NCBI GenBank assembly: GCA_964434775.1
Contig: CAYSWH010000002.1
Span: forward strand, 1 to 64,000
Length of the DNA: 64,000 bases
From: CAYSWH01 sp964434775
GTDB taxonomy: Bacteria > Patescibacteriota > JACMRA01
Direction: 5' to 3'
Under the pieces are notes generated by a model, which saw only the letters and a program-made list of their open reading frames with translations, was not told the DNA's origin and searched no databases. Positions 27,287-37,100 of the stretch are shown here, one piece after another. Each line of letters starts with the position of its first letter. Position 1 is the stretch's first letter. Both the position numbers and the translations under genes were made by a program.

Positions 27287-28720
27287 TTAGTTTGTGAAAA
27301 CCTTAAACTTATCTGAATTGAGATAACTGCTAATTTCCTCGATTTTAATTCTACTTTGCTCCATAGTATCCCGATGTCTCAAGGTTACGGTTTGGTTATC
27401 TTTGCTCTCATAATCAATAGTGATACACCAAGGAGTACCGTTTTCATCTTGTCTTCGATACCGTTTTCCGATAGACCCGGCTTCGTCGTAGTCGCAGGAA
27501 ATCCCTTGTTTGAGCAAATCCTGATAAATTCCTTCAGCCAATTCTTTTAGTCCGTCTTTTTTCATCAAAGGCAACACGGCAATTTTGTAAGGAGCCAAGT
27601 GAAAAGGAAATTGCATCAGTCTTCTGGTTTCATCATTTTCTACCACCTGCTCTTTAAAGCAGTCAATCATTACTGTAAGCACAGCCCTATCCATACCAAA
27701 ACTGGGCTCAATAACGTGAGGGACAATGGTCTCTTTACTGTTTTCTTCTCTGTAACCTAGGTTTTCTCCGGAATGAGTTTGATGTTGAGTCAGATCGTAA
27801 CCGGTTCGATAAGCTCCGGCTGCACAAAGCTCTCCCCAACCAAACGGGAACTTGTATTCGATGTCAGTTGTTCCTTTGGAGTAGTGAGATAATTCGTCTG
27901 GTTCATGGTCTCTGAGTCGTAAATTCTCTTTATCTATTTCCAAGACTTCGGTAATAAATTTGTAAGAATCTTCTTTTAGTTTGGCAAATAATTCTTCCCA
28001 CTTGGTCTTCTCCGGGTCAAAAAAATACTCAATTTCCATCTGTTCAAATTCCCTGGTACGGAAAGTGAAATTTCCGGGAGTAATCTCGTTACGAAAAGCT
28101 TTACCAATCTGAGCAATTCCAAAAGGAAGTTTTTTCCTGGTCGTTCTCTGCACATTTTTAAAATTCACAAAAATTCCCTGAGCAGTCTCCGGTCTCATAT
28201 AGACTTCGGCTCCGGAATCTTCAGTAACTCCCTGATGAGTCTTGAACATTAAATTAAATTGGCGTGGCATAGTCCAGCAACCGGTTTCCCCCGTCTCCGG
28301 ATCCGGTACTTTTTCCTCCATCAAAAAATTAAATAAATCTTCCGGAGGAGTCTTTTCTCCGGCCCAATTATTCGGTCTTTTCTCACCAAACTCTTCGATC
28401 AGTTTATCTGCTCGAAAACGTTTTTTGGAGGATTTGCTATCTACCAACGGATCAGAAAAACTAGATACATGTCCACTGGCCTCCCATACTTTTTTATTCA
28501 TCAAAATTGCCGCATCCTGACCGACAATATCGTCTCTGCCGTGTACAAAGTATCGCCACCAGGCTTGTTTGATGTTGTTTTTTAGTTCCACTCCCAAAGG
28601 ACCATAGTCCCAAGTGTTGGCCAGACCTCCGTAAATCTCGCTTCCGGGGTAAACAAAACCCTTGGCGTAGCAGAACTTAACCAGCTCTTCCAGTTTATTT
28701 TGACTATTTAACTCAGACAT
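27287..28720 (-). CDS. glyS: Glycyl-tRNA synthetase, dimeric (alpha2) class II type
   Basis: The enzyme charges tRNA-Gly. The 477-residue protein has family text EELVKFCYAKGFVYPGSEIYGG in two parts, NTWDYGPLGVELK, the motif 2 region FGIAQIGKAFRNEI followed by FRTREFEQMEIEYF, and the motif 3 region VIEPSFGMDRAV; a C-terminal anticodon-binding domain ends the protein. It belongs to the eukaryote/archaea/Gram-positive alpha2 type, not the alpha2beta2 type. It starts 20 bases after the threonine aldolase stop, so both should be on one transcript controlled by the leader at 29860-29994. Confidence 0.95.
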   Translation of the reverse strand: MSELNSQNKLEELVKFCYAKGFVYPGSEIYGGLANTWDYGPLGVELKNNIKQAWWRYFVHGRDDIVGQDAAILMNKKVWEASGHVSSFSDPLVDSKSSKKRFRADKLIEEFGEKRPNNWAGEKTPPEDLFNFLMEEKVPDPETGETGCWTMPRQFNLMFKTHQGVTEDSGAEVYMRPETAQGIFVNFKNVQRTTRKKLPFGIAQIGKAFRNEITPGNFTFRTREFEQMEIEYFFDPEKTKWEELFAKLKEDSYKFITEVLEIDKENLRLRDHEPDELSHYSKGTTDIEYKFPFGWGELCAAGAYRTGYDLTQHQTHSGENLGYREENSKETIVPHVIEPSFGMDRAVLTVMIDCFKEQVVENDETRRLMQFPFHLAPYKIAVLPLMKKDGLKELAEGIYQDLLKQGISCDYDEAGSIGKRYRRQDENGTPWCITIDYESKDNQTVTLRHRDTMEQSRIKIEEISSYLNSDKFKVFTN

Positions 28721-28740
28721 ATTTTCTTGATTACAATATT

Positions 28741-29835
28741 TTAAGCAATTTGTGTAGATAATTTTGAGGACTTGATCTTAATTTTTGCCTGCGGATTTGT
28801 CAATTGAGTAATCAGCTCTTTAATTTTGGATGTAATCCTAACAACATCTTCCTCGGTGGTATCAAAGGAAGTAACAAACCTAACCTCTCCTTTTTCTTGA
28901 TTCCAAACGTAGCAACAACCACCGGCCTCCAAGGCCTTGGAAACTTCTTTGGGTAGAACGGCAAAAACGTGGTTACTTTCAACCTTTTGGGTGATATTAG
29001 CCTCCCTTATTTTACTCAGTTCTTTTTCCAAGTGTTTGGCTGCTTGATTAGCCTGCAAGGCGTTTTTATGCCAAAGACGATCTCTCAAAAATGGAACAAA
29101 TTGACCGGAAAGAAAACGCATTTTGGAACAAAGTTGCAAATTCTGCTTTTGAATGTAGGCAAATTCCTTAGCTAAAGAACGGTTAAAAAAGATGATTGCT
29201 TCACCAAACATGAGACCGTTTTTGGTACCGCCAAAGGAAAGTACATCCACGCCGCAATCCTTGGTTATCTCGGCAAAAGTCTTTTGAAGGCCAACCACCG
29301 CATTGGAGATTCTAGCTCCGTCTACGTGCAGGTATAAATCATTTTGGTGACACCACTTAGCAATCTTCCTAATTTCCTCCGGCTGATATACCGTACCAAG
29401 TTCGCTACATTGAGTGAGGGAAACTACCTTGGGCAATGTCGAGTGTCTACCTCTGGAAACTTCATTTTGGTAAGTTCTTTTGATCTGCTCTAGGGTTATT
29501 TTACCGTCTTCAGTTGGAATTGCAAGTAATTTACTACCAATTATGGCCTCCGGAGCACCGACTTCGTTGACATTAATGTGGGCAGTAGACGCACAAATTA
29601 TGGAATTGTAGGACTTGACCATGGCCTTGAGAGAAACTACATTGGCTCCCGTACCGTTGAGTACAAAAAACACCTCTGTTTCCTCGCCGAACTCTTTTTT
29701 AAATAATTTAACGGCTTCTTGAGTAACCTGGTCATCTCCGTAACCGGCTTGATGCTCAAAATTAATTTCGCTTAAATATTGCAGAATTTCTTTGGAAGCA
29801 CCGGAATAATTATCTGATTTGAAGGACTTGGACAT
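28741..29835 (-). CDS. ltaE: Low-specificity L-threonine aldolase
   Basis: This PLP enzyme splits threonine into glycine and acetaldehyde. The 364-residue protein has the fold-type I pattern: DNYSGA at the start, FFVLNGTGANVVSLKA, TAHINVNEVGAPE, LHVDGARISNA with the PLP-binding Asp, and SFGGTKNG with the PLP lysine. It is the first gene of an operon with GlyRS, which gives the pair an obvious metabolic link through glycine. A 160-base leader with promoter, 13-codon reading frame and terminator precedes it. PLP can come from the PdxST pair at 44125-45568. Confidence 0.93.
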   Translation of the reverse strand: MSKSFKSDNYSGASKEILQYLSEINFEHQAGYGDDQVTQEAVKLFKKEFGEETEVFFVLNGTGANVVSLKAMVKSYNSIICASTAHINVNEVGAPEAIIGSKLLAIPTEDGKITLEQIKRTYQNEVSRGRHSTLPKVVSLTQCSELGTVYQPEEIRKIAKWCHQNDLYLHVDGARISNAVVGLQKTFAEITKDCGVDVLSFGGTKNGLMFGEAIIFFNRSLAKEFAYIQKQNLQLCSKMRFLSGQFVPFLRDRLWHKNALQANQAAKHLEKELSKIREANITQKVESNHVFAVLPKEVSKALEAGGCCYVWNQEKGEVRFVTSFDTTEEDVVRITSKIKELITQLTNPQAKIKIKSSKLSTQIA

Positions 29836-29859
29836 ATTGAGAAAAAAATAAAAAACTTT

Positions 29860-29891
29860 GGAAAATAAAAAATCCCCTGAGAAACAGGGGT
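29860..29891 (-). terminator. Intrinsic terminator in the ltaE-glyS leader
   Basis: On the minus strand CCCCTG (29890-29885), a five-base loop and CAGGGG (29879-29874), followed by ATTTTTTATTTT. It lies about 25 bases before the ltaE ATG, after the promoter, so it must be passed for expression. Its 5' arm can instead pair with GGGGTG in the leader frame. Confidence 0.85.
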
Positions 29892-29994
29892 GTGATTTAG
29901 TAAAATTTTTGATAAAAAACTAATAGCACCCCAGCTGAGGAGAGCTCCCGGACCCAACCATTAAGTTGTGCTTAAGACTTAGTTTTTCGATCAT
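29874..29994 (-). promoter_or_regulatory. Putative ribosome-mediated attenuator of ltaE-glyS
   Basis: The leader can fold in exclusive ways. AAAAACTAA (29987-29979) pairs with TTAGTTTTT (29923-29915), and AGCAC (29972-29968) pairs with GTGCT (29929-29925). GGGGTG (29932-29927), which overlaps GTGCT and lies in the leader frame, can pair with CACCCC (29892-29887), which overlaps the terminator 5' arm. A ribosome stalled at early Gly codons would leave GGGGTG free to form the antiterminator; one that reaches the stop would cover it and allow termination. Confidence 0.6.
29920..29961 (-). CDS. Candidate leader peptide of the ltaE-glyS operon
   Basis: A 13-codon frame reads MVGSGSSPQLGCY and ends in TAG. 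Three of 13 codons are glycine, all GGG, and three are serine. It lies between the promoter and the terminator and overlaps the antiterminator strand GGGGTG at codons 10-12. There is no Shine-Dalgarno sequence. The coding status is inferred from position and composition only; the frame is too short for proof. Confidence 0.45.
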   Translation of the reverse strand: MVGSGSSPQLGCY

Positions 29995-30000
29995 ATTACC

Positions 30001-30029
30001 ATTATGCCCTATAATTTTTTTTTAGTCAA
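30001..30029 (-). promoter_or_regulatory. Promoter of the ltaE-glyS operon
   Basis: Minus-strand TTGACT (30029-30024), 17 bases, CATAAT (30006-30001). The expected start is near 29994, giving a leader of about 160 bases. Confidence 0.75.
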
Positions 30030-30096
30030 GAAAAACGAGGTTATAGTTAAAAAGATAGTTACAAGAAGTAACAAAAAATCAAGATTATCTATGAAT

Positions 30097-30384
30097 TTAT
30101 AGCTAGCCTCTCTTAAACATAGACATTTCCATATTTTTCTCAATCACTTGCCAAGTGGTCATCCTGAAAAGTCGACGTCATCCTTGAATTTACCACACAG
30201 TCATCCTGAATTTATAACCTCGTCACCCTGAAAACCAAAACCGCCCCGTCATCCTGAATTTATTTCAGGATCCCATTCAACACTGGATTCCGAAACAAGT
30301 TCGCAGTGACAATTATTATTTCAGGATCTATTCAAGACAAGTTCGCCGTAACAGGTGTATAGGTTATATTCGGATAGACTATAT
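30097..30384 (+). repeat. Dispersed intergenic repeat with internal array (copy R6)
   Basis: The left end TATAGCTAGCCTCTCTTAAAC and right end TTCGGATAGACTATA match R2. Between them GTCATCCTGAA or close variants occur four to five times (for example near 30159, 30178, 30204, 30222 and 30249), and the AAACAAGTTCGC block twice. It ends 2 bases before the stop of the methyltransferase gene and could terminate it. Confidence 0.8.
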
Positions 30385-30385
30385 C

Positions 30386-33300
30386 TTAACTTCCGTTCAA
30401 AATCAACCCCCTCTCCTCGCCGGTCAAACCATACAAATCAAACACCAACTCATCAATTTGACTTTCCAAATGAGCCGTATCCGCCCCCAAACTTTCTTTT
30501 TTGAGAGCCAAAATCTTATTTACCAAAACCTCAACCCTCTCGGCCAATTCTTTTTTTTCAGGAGTATCCAGAGCAGGGATGGGAAAGTTTTCTACTCCTT
30601 CTTTTCTTATTTCAAAACTATCGCCAAGCCCTGCTTCTGTTGACTTAAAGTAATTCCAACCAGTTGAAGAATTCAAAATTCCTAAAATGAATTTAAGATT
30701 TCCTCCTGTAATTAGATAGCACTTATTATTCAAATATTGATTAGGAGGTATAACACAAAAGCTACAATTTGAAGTTGAAACCATAGGCCAAACAATCTTC
30801 TCCTTTTCAAATTCGTTGTGGTAAGCGATTTGATCTTGAGTTTCAAACCATTTGTTACCAGTCCGTTTACGTCCCTTTGTGCCATCCGGCAAAATATTTC
30901 CTGCTTGCTCAAGTTTTTTGTAATCAAAACCCAGCAAGTGTTCTTTGATAGCCGGGTAATTGTCTATATCAAGTTGTAGAGAAGGAAAAGTAGCAATTAA
31001 ATACAAATTCGCAAACTCATAGCCATATCGCTTGATGTCTCTACCTCGCAGGATCGGTTTGATAATTTCGGCGGATTTGGGGTCTTGGGCGATTAGTTCC
31101 TTTTTCTTGTCTTCATTGATTATAAATGCTTCGTTTAATCCAGTTAAAACTCCACGATAGATATTTACATCCCAATCTTTGAGCGGTTTTCCTGCTTGTT
31201 CAATTTTCTTTTTGAGGCTAATTTGGGCCGGAGTGCCGATAAACCAACCCTCCTCCGAAGAAAAGTTGATCGACTCGGCTTCTTGGGTGAGTGATTTTAG
31301 CTCGGCTTTGGTTACTTTGACTGCCTTGGTTTTTCCTTGATTTGATTGTTTGGAAAAAACTAAAACGTTGGTATCCACCGTAGCACTTTCAAAGACATTC
31401 GGACCCAAGTCTAGCAACACCAGCGGATTTGCCTGATTAACCAAAAATGACCTGGTGGTTTTGCCATAGCCGGCTCGCATCCACTTATTGGAAGTGATAA
31501 AAGACAGAATGCCTAGAGGTTTTAGTAATTGCCAGCCTCGTTCATAAAAAAGTTGGTAAAGATCGCCGGTAGCTGTGTGGGTTTGATAATTTTGATTTTT
31601 GTACAAAGTTTTTTCTTCCGGGTTCAATGATTGCAATTGTACATATGGCGGGTTGCCGATTACGAGGTCGAAGTCGCTGAGGCCAAACATCCACTCGGGG
31701 TCAAAAAAGTCAGCGGGTTGGTTGGTAAAGGGGTTCCAAGAAGTGATTTTATCGGTATATTCTTTGTCACCAAACTGACTGGCTTGTAAAACAGATAAAT
31801 CATATGTTAAATCGATCCACTTTTGGTTGAGATCCCCCTTATTTTCACCGGATTTAAAAGTCTTTTTTCGCAAAATCTCCAACTCCTGCTGCTTAGACTC
31901 CACCTCAGGGTCAACCAAACCCTCCGGCGATTTGCCAATACCCACCAAACTATTGCCGCAGACAAACTTGAATTCCAAATTGGGCAAAGGCTCCGGTTGG
32001 CCGTTATCTTCATCCACCACCAAAGACAACCAACACCGCAAACGGCTAATTTCTACGGCAATGGGTAAAATATCCACTCCATAAATCGAATTTTCCAAAA
32101 CCCTCTTTTTGACTTGGTAGGTCTCCGTTTGACCCAAATAGTGATACAAATCTACCATCTTTTGGAGTACGCCTATGGGAAAAGCCCCCGACCCACAAGC
32201 CGGATCCAAAGTCTTGAGCGAGTCCAGATAGGCAATGATCTTATCAGCGTCAAAACGATGTTTATTACTGTACAAAAGCAAATCAATATACTCAAAAATC
32301 GGATTGGACTCCAAACCAAATTTGACAAAATTGGGGCGGTTCGGCAAAATCTTATATAGATACTCCCGAAGAGCAGAAAATTTATCGTGGTGCTGCCAGC
32401 CTGAGAAATCAGGAAAAGTATGCGGAGAAGTCGCGTCCGCCAGCGAGTATTTTTCACCTCCACCAGCGGAGGTTTTTTGTTTGGAATAATTTTTTAGAAA
32501 ATCAGCAAATTCCGAAAACCGGGAATTTTGCTCTGAAGCTATCCGAAGCTTGGACAACTTTTTTTCATCCACCGCAAAAATAGTCGAAAGCTCCAGATTT
32601 TTAGAACCCTTGAGCATTACAAAAACTGCAAACCGACGATCCTGAATCTTGAGAATCAAACTCAAAGTCGGCAAAGAGTAATTTTTCTTGCCAATCCGCA
32701 CCTTCTTAAAATTACCCAAAAGCACCTCCTCCAGTTCAAACCCACCGCTGTCTAAGGCCCGCCAGACCTCCGGACCAACCTCCTTGTGACGATGTTTGGT
32801 CTGCTTGATAACATCATCCTTGTGAACGTATTGCCAACCTCGAATCTTGGCCACTACTCGTAAAGGGACTTTTACATTCAGCCCCTCCCAAAAATTTTCA
32901 ATCACATAAACTTGGTTCAACTTATCTTTTAACTTCAGAAAATCATAATCATCCCTAGAAACATATTCCTGAAAATCGCCATCTTCCAACTTATTCAGAC
33001 TTAAGTCCTTTTTTAAAAGCTCCAACAAACTCGTCTCCACCATATAATCCACGATTTCCCGAGGAGTGTAAAAAGAACCCGTTGCAGACCGATTGAGAAT
33101 AAAATTTTCAAAAATACGCCCCATCATTTCCGGATCCACGCCAATTTCTTGCTCCGTAGAAGTATTTTCATCGATGGTGAAGTGGTAAGTCTCAAACAAG
33201 TTCATGATTTCAGACAAAAACTCGTTGGGAACAGACTTAGGAAACTGCTGGTAATAATCTCCGGTCTGAGGCTCAAACAAACCACCGTTGAGATAAGGAA

Positions 33301-34129
33301 TTTTCTTATGATTGTTTTGCAAAAACTCGTTGGTGCCAATAGAATAATTTCTATCCTCCTTTTCCTTGTTTAACGTTTCAAAAAACAACGGCTCCAGAGC
33401 TGTGCGATAATAATCGTCTTTATCACTGACCGATTTTGCTGTCTCACTACTCAAGATTTTATCGCTGATCCAATTTTTTTCCTTAAGAAACCAACAAAAA
33501 ATCAAACGACCGATGAGCCTAAGAGCAAAGTCTTTTTTATCTGAATCAGTTACATTACTTTGGGGCGGCAGGGACAACCTTTGATACAATTTTTTATACA
33601 AGGACTCCAGGTTTTCATAAAACTCTTTAGTAACCACTTCCAAAGAAAAGGACTCTTTTAGTGCTTCCAAAGTTTGGACACTATCTTTCAGCTGTCGTTT
33701 GGCCGTAACCGTTTTCGCTCCCGGACCAAGCAAATAGCTATAGCGTTTGGGGTTGGTAAATTCTTGTTTCAAACCGTCTCCAACCGTATTCGTAATCAAA
33801 GATAAACGCCAGTTGTCGGAATCAGCAGAGTACAGAGCAACTAGAGCATTTTCTAGACCATAATTTTTCATCAATTTTTGAATGGATCTGGTTAAAGTAA
33901 CTCTCGGATCCTTGGCTGAGGAATGTTCTACCCCTAAGACAATCAAATTTAGGCTTTCATCCCTTCCAAAATACTCGGCTGATTGGATCTTTGGATTACT
34001 TTGTTCAATTTCTTCATGCCTAGACAAGTTAAGATTTTCCGTCAAAAACTCTCGGCAAAAAGCCAAAAAGTTCTCCTGCGAGTAAGTTTGATTTAGTAAA
34101 TTTTCCAAAATGTCTGATTTTATTGGCAT
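30386..34129 (-). CDS. Type IIG-like DNA methyltransferase (Eco57I/PglX-like)
   Basis: The 1247-residue protein is a large N6-adenine methyltransferase. Order: N-terminal domain with LNLIVLGVEHSSAKDPR (59-76), FYTPREIVDYMVE (353-365), motif I LDPACGSGAF (641-650), GVDILPIAVEISRLR (684-698), motif IV NPPYVQLQ (826-833) and a C-terminal target-recognition-like region. Between FYTPR and motif I there is an insert of roughly 190 residues (about 385-575) with no recognised fold. The N-terminal region resembles nuclease domains of Type IIG enzymes, but a clear PD-(D/E)XK triad is not visible, so cleavage may rest with the partner. It starts 2 bases after the helicase stop. Confidence 0.85.
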   Translation of the reverse strand: MPIKSDILENLLNQTYSQENFLAFCREFLTENLNLSRHEEIEQSNPKIQSAEYFGRDESLNLIVLGVEHSSAKDPRVTLTRSIQKLMKNYGLENALVALYSADSDNWRLSLITNTVGDGLKQEFTNPKRYSYLLGPGAKTVTAKRQLKDSVQTLEALKESFSLEVVTKEFYENLESLYKKLYQRLSLPPQSNVTDSDKKDFALRLIGRLIFCWFLKEKNWISDKILSSETAKSVSDKDDYYRTALEPLFFETLNKEKEDRNYSIGTNEFLQNNHKKIPYLNGGLFEPQTGDYYQQFPKSVPNEFLSEIMNLFETYHFTIDENTSTEQEIGVDPEMMGRIFENFILNRSATGSFYTPREIVDYMVETSLLELLKKDLSLNKLEDGDFQEYVSRDDYDFLKLKDKLNQVYVIENFWEGLNVKVPLRVVAKIRGWQYVHKDDVIKQTKHRHKEVGPEVWRALDSGGFELEEVLLGNFKKVRIGKKNYSLPTLSLILKIQDRRFAVFVMLKGSKNLELSTIFAVDEKKLSKLRIASEQNSRFSEFADFLKNYSKQKTSAGGGEKYSLADATSPHTFPDFSGWQHHDKFSALREYLYKILPNRPNFVKFGLESNPIFEYIDLLLYSNKHRFDADKIIAYLDSLKTLDPACGSGAFPIGVLQKMVDLYHYLGQTETYQVKKRVLENSIYGVDILPIAVEISRLRCWLSLVVDEDNGQPEPLPNLEFKFVCGNSLVGIGKSPEGLVDPEVESKQQELEILRKKTFKSGENKGDLNQKWIDLTYDLSVLQASQFGDKEYTDKITSWNPFTNQPADFFDPEWMFGLSDFDLVIGNPPYVQLQSLNPEEKTLYKNQNYQTHTATGDLYQLFYERGWQLLKPLGILSFITSNKWMRAGYGKTTRSFLVNQANPLVLLDLGPNVFESATVDTNVLVFSKQSNQGKTKAVKVTKAELKSLTQEAESINFSSEEGWFIGTPAQISLKKKIEQAGKPLKDWDVNIYRGVLTGLNEAFIINEDKKKELIAQDPKSAEIIKPILRGRDIKRYGYEFANLYLIATFPSLQLDIDNYPAIKEHLLGFDYKKLEQAGNILPDGTKGRKRTGNKWFETQDQIAYHNEFEKEKIVWPMVSTSNCSFCVIPPNQYLNNKCYLITGGNLKFILGILNSSTGWNYFKSTEAGLGDSFEIRKEGVENFPIPALDTPEKKELAERVEVLVNKILALKKESLGADTAHLESQIDELVFDLYGLTGEERGLILNGS

Positions 34130-34131
34130 AT

Positions 34132-37100
34132 TCAGTTAGATAGTTGAGATTGAATTTCTTGGATGAGAACCACAGTTTTGGGTTCGTTTTGAATATCACG
34201 GCAAATTTGGTGTAATCTATAGATTTGTTTTTCAGGTAGTAACTCTTGCAATTCTTTCAGATCCTTATTTGACTCTCCCAGACGAATCATTTCTTTTAGA
34301 TCCTTTTGAGAAATTGCTCGAAAGTCATCAATCAAAGACCTTAATTTATCCAGATAAGCCATCTCTTCTTGGCTTAAATTGGTAGAATTTTCCCTTAACT
34401 TCCTCACAAAAAGCTTGGCTTTATTCCAGTTGTTATTCTTTTTTTGAATAGAAAATGAATTTTGAAGGATATTTTTTGAGGAGGTTGAATAGAGAGTGTT
34501 GATTGATCCAAAATAACTGTTTTTAAACTCATCACTTACAACCAAAGATTCTTCATTTTGCTCCGGACTTGACTTTAAATACTCCAAGGACTCCTTCAAG
34601 CTCATATTTTGAATTTGCCCACCCCTAAGGCTTTGAAAATAGACCTGTTTATTTTTACGGACAAAAATTAAGCTCAACTCTTTATTCTCTACAATTCGTC
34701 TAATCCTAGTCTTATCCGGAATTTCTTTAGCTCGAGAAAAATGGTCTGTATTCCGATACTTTTCCAAAACATTTCTATGCTCCACCTCCCAACTCTCAAA
34801 ATGGTCTTCTTGCTCACTTTCTTTGATTTTACTACTGATAAAGGTCTGTAATTCTTCCGTTTCATCTGATCTTAGCACCTTCACATCTTCTCCCAAAATC
34901 GAGTGAATCATGGACATTTTTAATATTGACACTTCCTCCGTTCTTAGACCTTCCCTTTTTCCAACTATGCTGGGGAAAAAATTATATATTTCCAAACTAT
35001 CAAAAACTTTTCGATTGATCCGATTGATCCTGCCAAGTCTTTGAATGACTCTAGTTGGGTTGTAAGGAATATCATAATTAATGAGAACCCCTGCACGATG
35101 TAGATTGTAGCCTTCGGAAATAGCGTCGGTGGCCACCAAAATATCATAATCGTCTGCTTGATCAACCTCCTCCAAACCGGCATCAAAATTTTGTCTTACT
35201 ATCCTCCTCAGACTTTCTCCGGAAACTGCTGAAGAATAGTTTAATACTCGCAGACCTTTTTGATGTAGAGCATTGGAAACATAATTGACCGTATCTGCAA
35301 AAGAGCTGAAAATAAGGATTTTTCTCTGTGGGTTTTCTTTCCTCAAATTCAAAATTGTTTGATAAACTTTTTCCAACTTTGGATCGTCAGAAGATAGGTT
35401 TTCTTCTTTCCAGTCATCCAAAATAGACTTAAGCAGTTTCAAATCTTTTTCTAGATCATTTTTGTAATGAATTTCTGCACGACTCAAAAAATTATCAGCC
35501 GGAATCAGGTAAATACCTTTTTTGGATAATTCATTCTTGATACTTTCATCAATTTTTGAAGTAGCAGACTGCGAGCTTTCCAAGGCCTCTTCAAACTCCA
35601 AATATTCTTCAGGACTTTCTAGGTTGCCTTTTTTAAAAATTGGAACATAACCCTTGTCGTACCATTTCAAAATATTTTCATGAGTTTTGATATAATTATT
35701 AAGACTAGCTCGAAAAGCTCCTAAGGAACTTTCAAAACGTCTTATCAAAAGACTTTTCATTAATTTAGCCAGATTTTTACCGGCAATTTGAGCAGTTTCA
35801 AAATCTCCAAATATTTCTTCCAACTCTTTTCTACGTGTTTCCCAGTTTTTAATGTAAGATGCCGGACTATACCTCACACCCTTAAAACCTTTTTTTATAC
35901 GTGATATTTTATCTTCACTTTCTTGGTCATCCGGAGCTATTTTTTGCAAAGTTTTTAGATAGAGACCCTCCCAAGAACCCAGTTCGTACTTAATTAACTT
36001 CGGCTCGGAAACTTTAGCCAAATTTATTTTTTCACCCAATTCTTGAGCATATACATCAATGTTTTGCAAATCTAGTCTGGATCTCCTGATAAGCACTGGT
36101 TCAATCATGCTTTTAAGGTCTTCGGCAATTTTTTGAAAATCGGTCTTTTTATCAGACTTAGGGTTGGTTTTAAGTTGTTTTTTTAATTTATCGTAATCAA
36201 TTTGCAGTTCCGTAAAACGGTTAAACACATTATCCAGTCCCTGAATTGTGGGACTACCTTCAATTTGGAAAAGTTTTAATAGAGCCTTCAAATCCTTGGG
36301 AGAATTATTATAAGGAGTGGCTGTTAGGAGAACTACTTTATGTCCCCTGCAAAGCTCCGTTAAATACTTATGATCATCAGTATCTTCGTTACGATATTTA
36401 TGAGCCTCATCGATTATTATCAACTTTTTATATCTATTTTTGGATTCTTGATAGTAGGCCTCGGCAATTTTACCAGAGGAATAGATGCTGTTCTGAGCTC
36501 GAAAGTTGAAGTCCTCACTATACTCCTGCCACAATTTATTCAAATGCGGTGGAGCAATAACCACAGTTTTTAAGCCTAAATTATGAGCTACAGTAGAAGC
36601 AATGATACTTTTTCCAAGTCCAACCACATCAGCAATAATAACTCCGCTGTGAATTTCAATTTTTTTAATCGCCTCCTTAATGGCGTCCGTTTGGTATCTA
36701 AGATCGTCAAAGGATCTACCGGAATTACTTGTAATTTGGCTTGGGGAAATAATTTCTTTGTTTGACGTGTCAAATATTTCTATCAAAGTACGCAGATAAA
36801 ACTCAAAAGGACTTGGTTTAGCTCCCAAAAAAGTTTTTTCAACCACTTCAGTTTCAAACTCAACTACATTTTCTTTATTTACCAAAGTAGTTGACTTTTC
36901 CCAAAGATCCTCAAAAATATTACCACTTTGATCTACGACATAATCATCTTTCAAATTGACGTTAATCTCTTCTCTACCACTTATTCCGCTATACGTTAAG
37001 TTACTTGAGCCAGTAATAATCTGACCTTTTCCATGACTACGAGAGGTTGTGTCGTCGTTATAGAAAATATACAACTTAGCATGATTAGGTTCCCTGGTTT

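Noticed and set aside
29772..29957. A 61-codon minus-strand frame across the ltaE leader
   Set aside because: It starts at TTG, crosses the terminator U-tract and is in a different frame from the 13-codon leader frame; composition is not protein-like.
29874..29994. T-box, glycine or other known riboswitch upstream of ltaE
   Set aside because: No T-box sequence (TGGNACC), no tandem glycine aptamer core and no other known aptamer consensus was recognised.
30150..30260. Repeated units read as a CRISPR array
   Set aside because: Units are irregular, spacers are of uneven length, no cas genes are present and the same units belong to the dispersed repeat.
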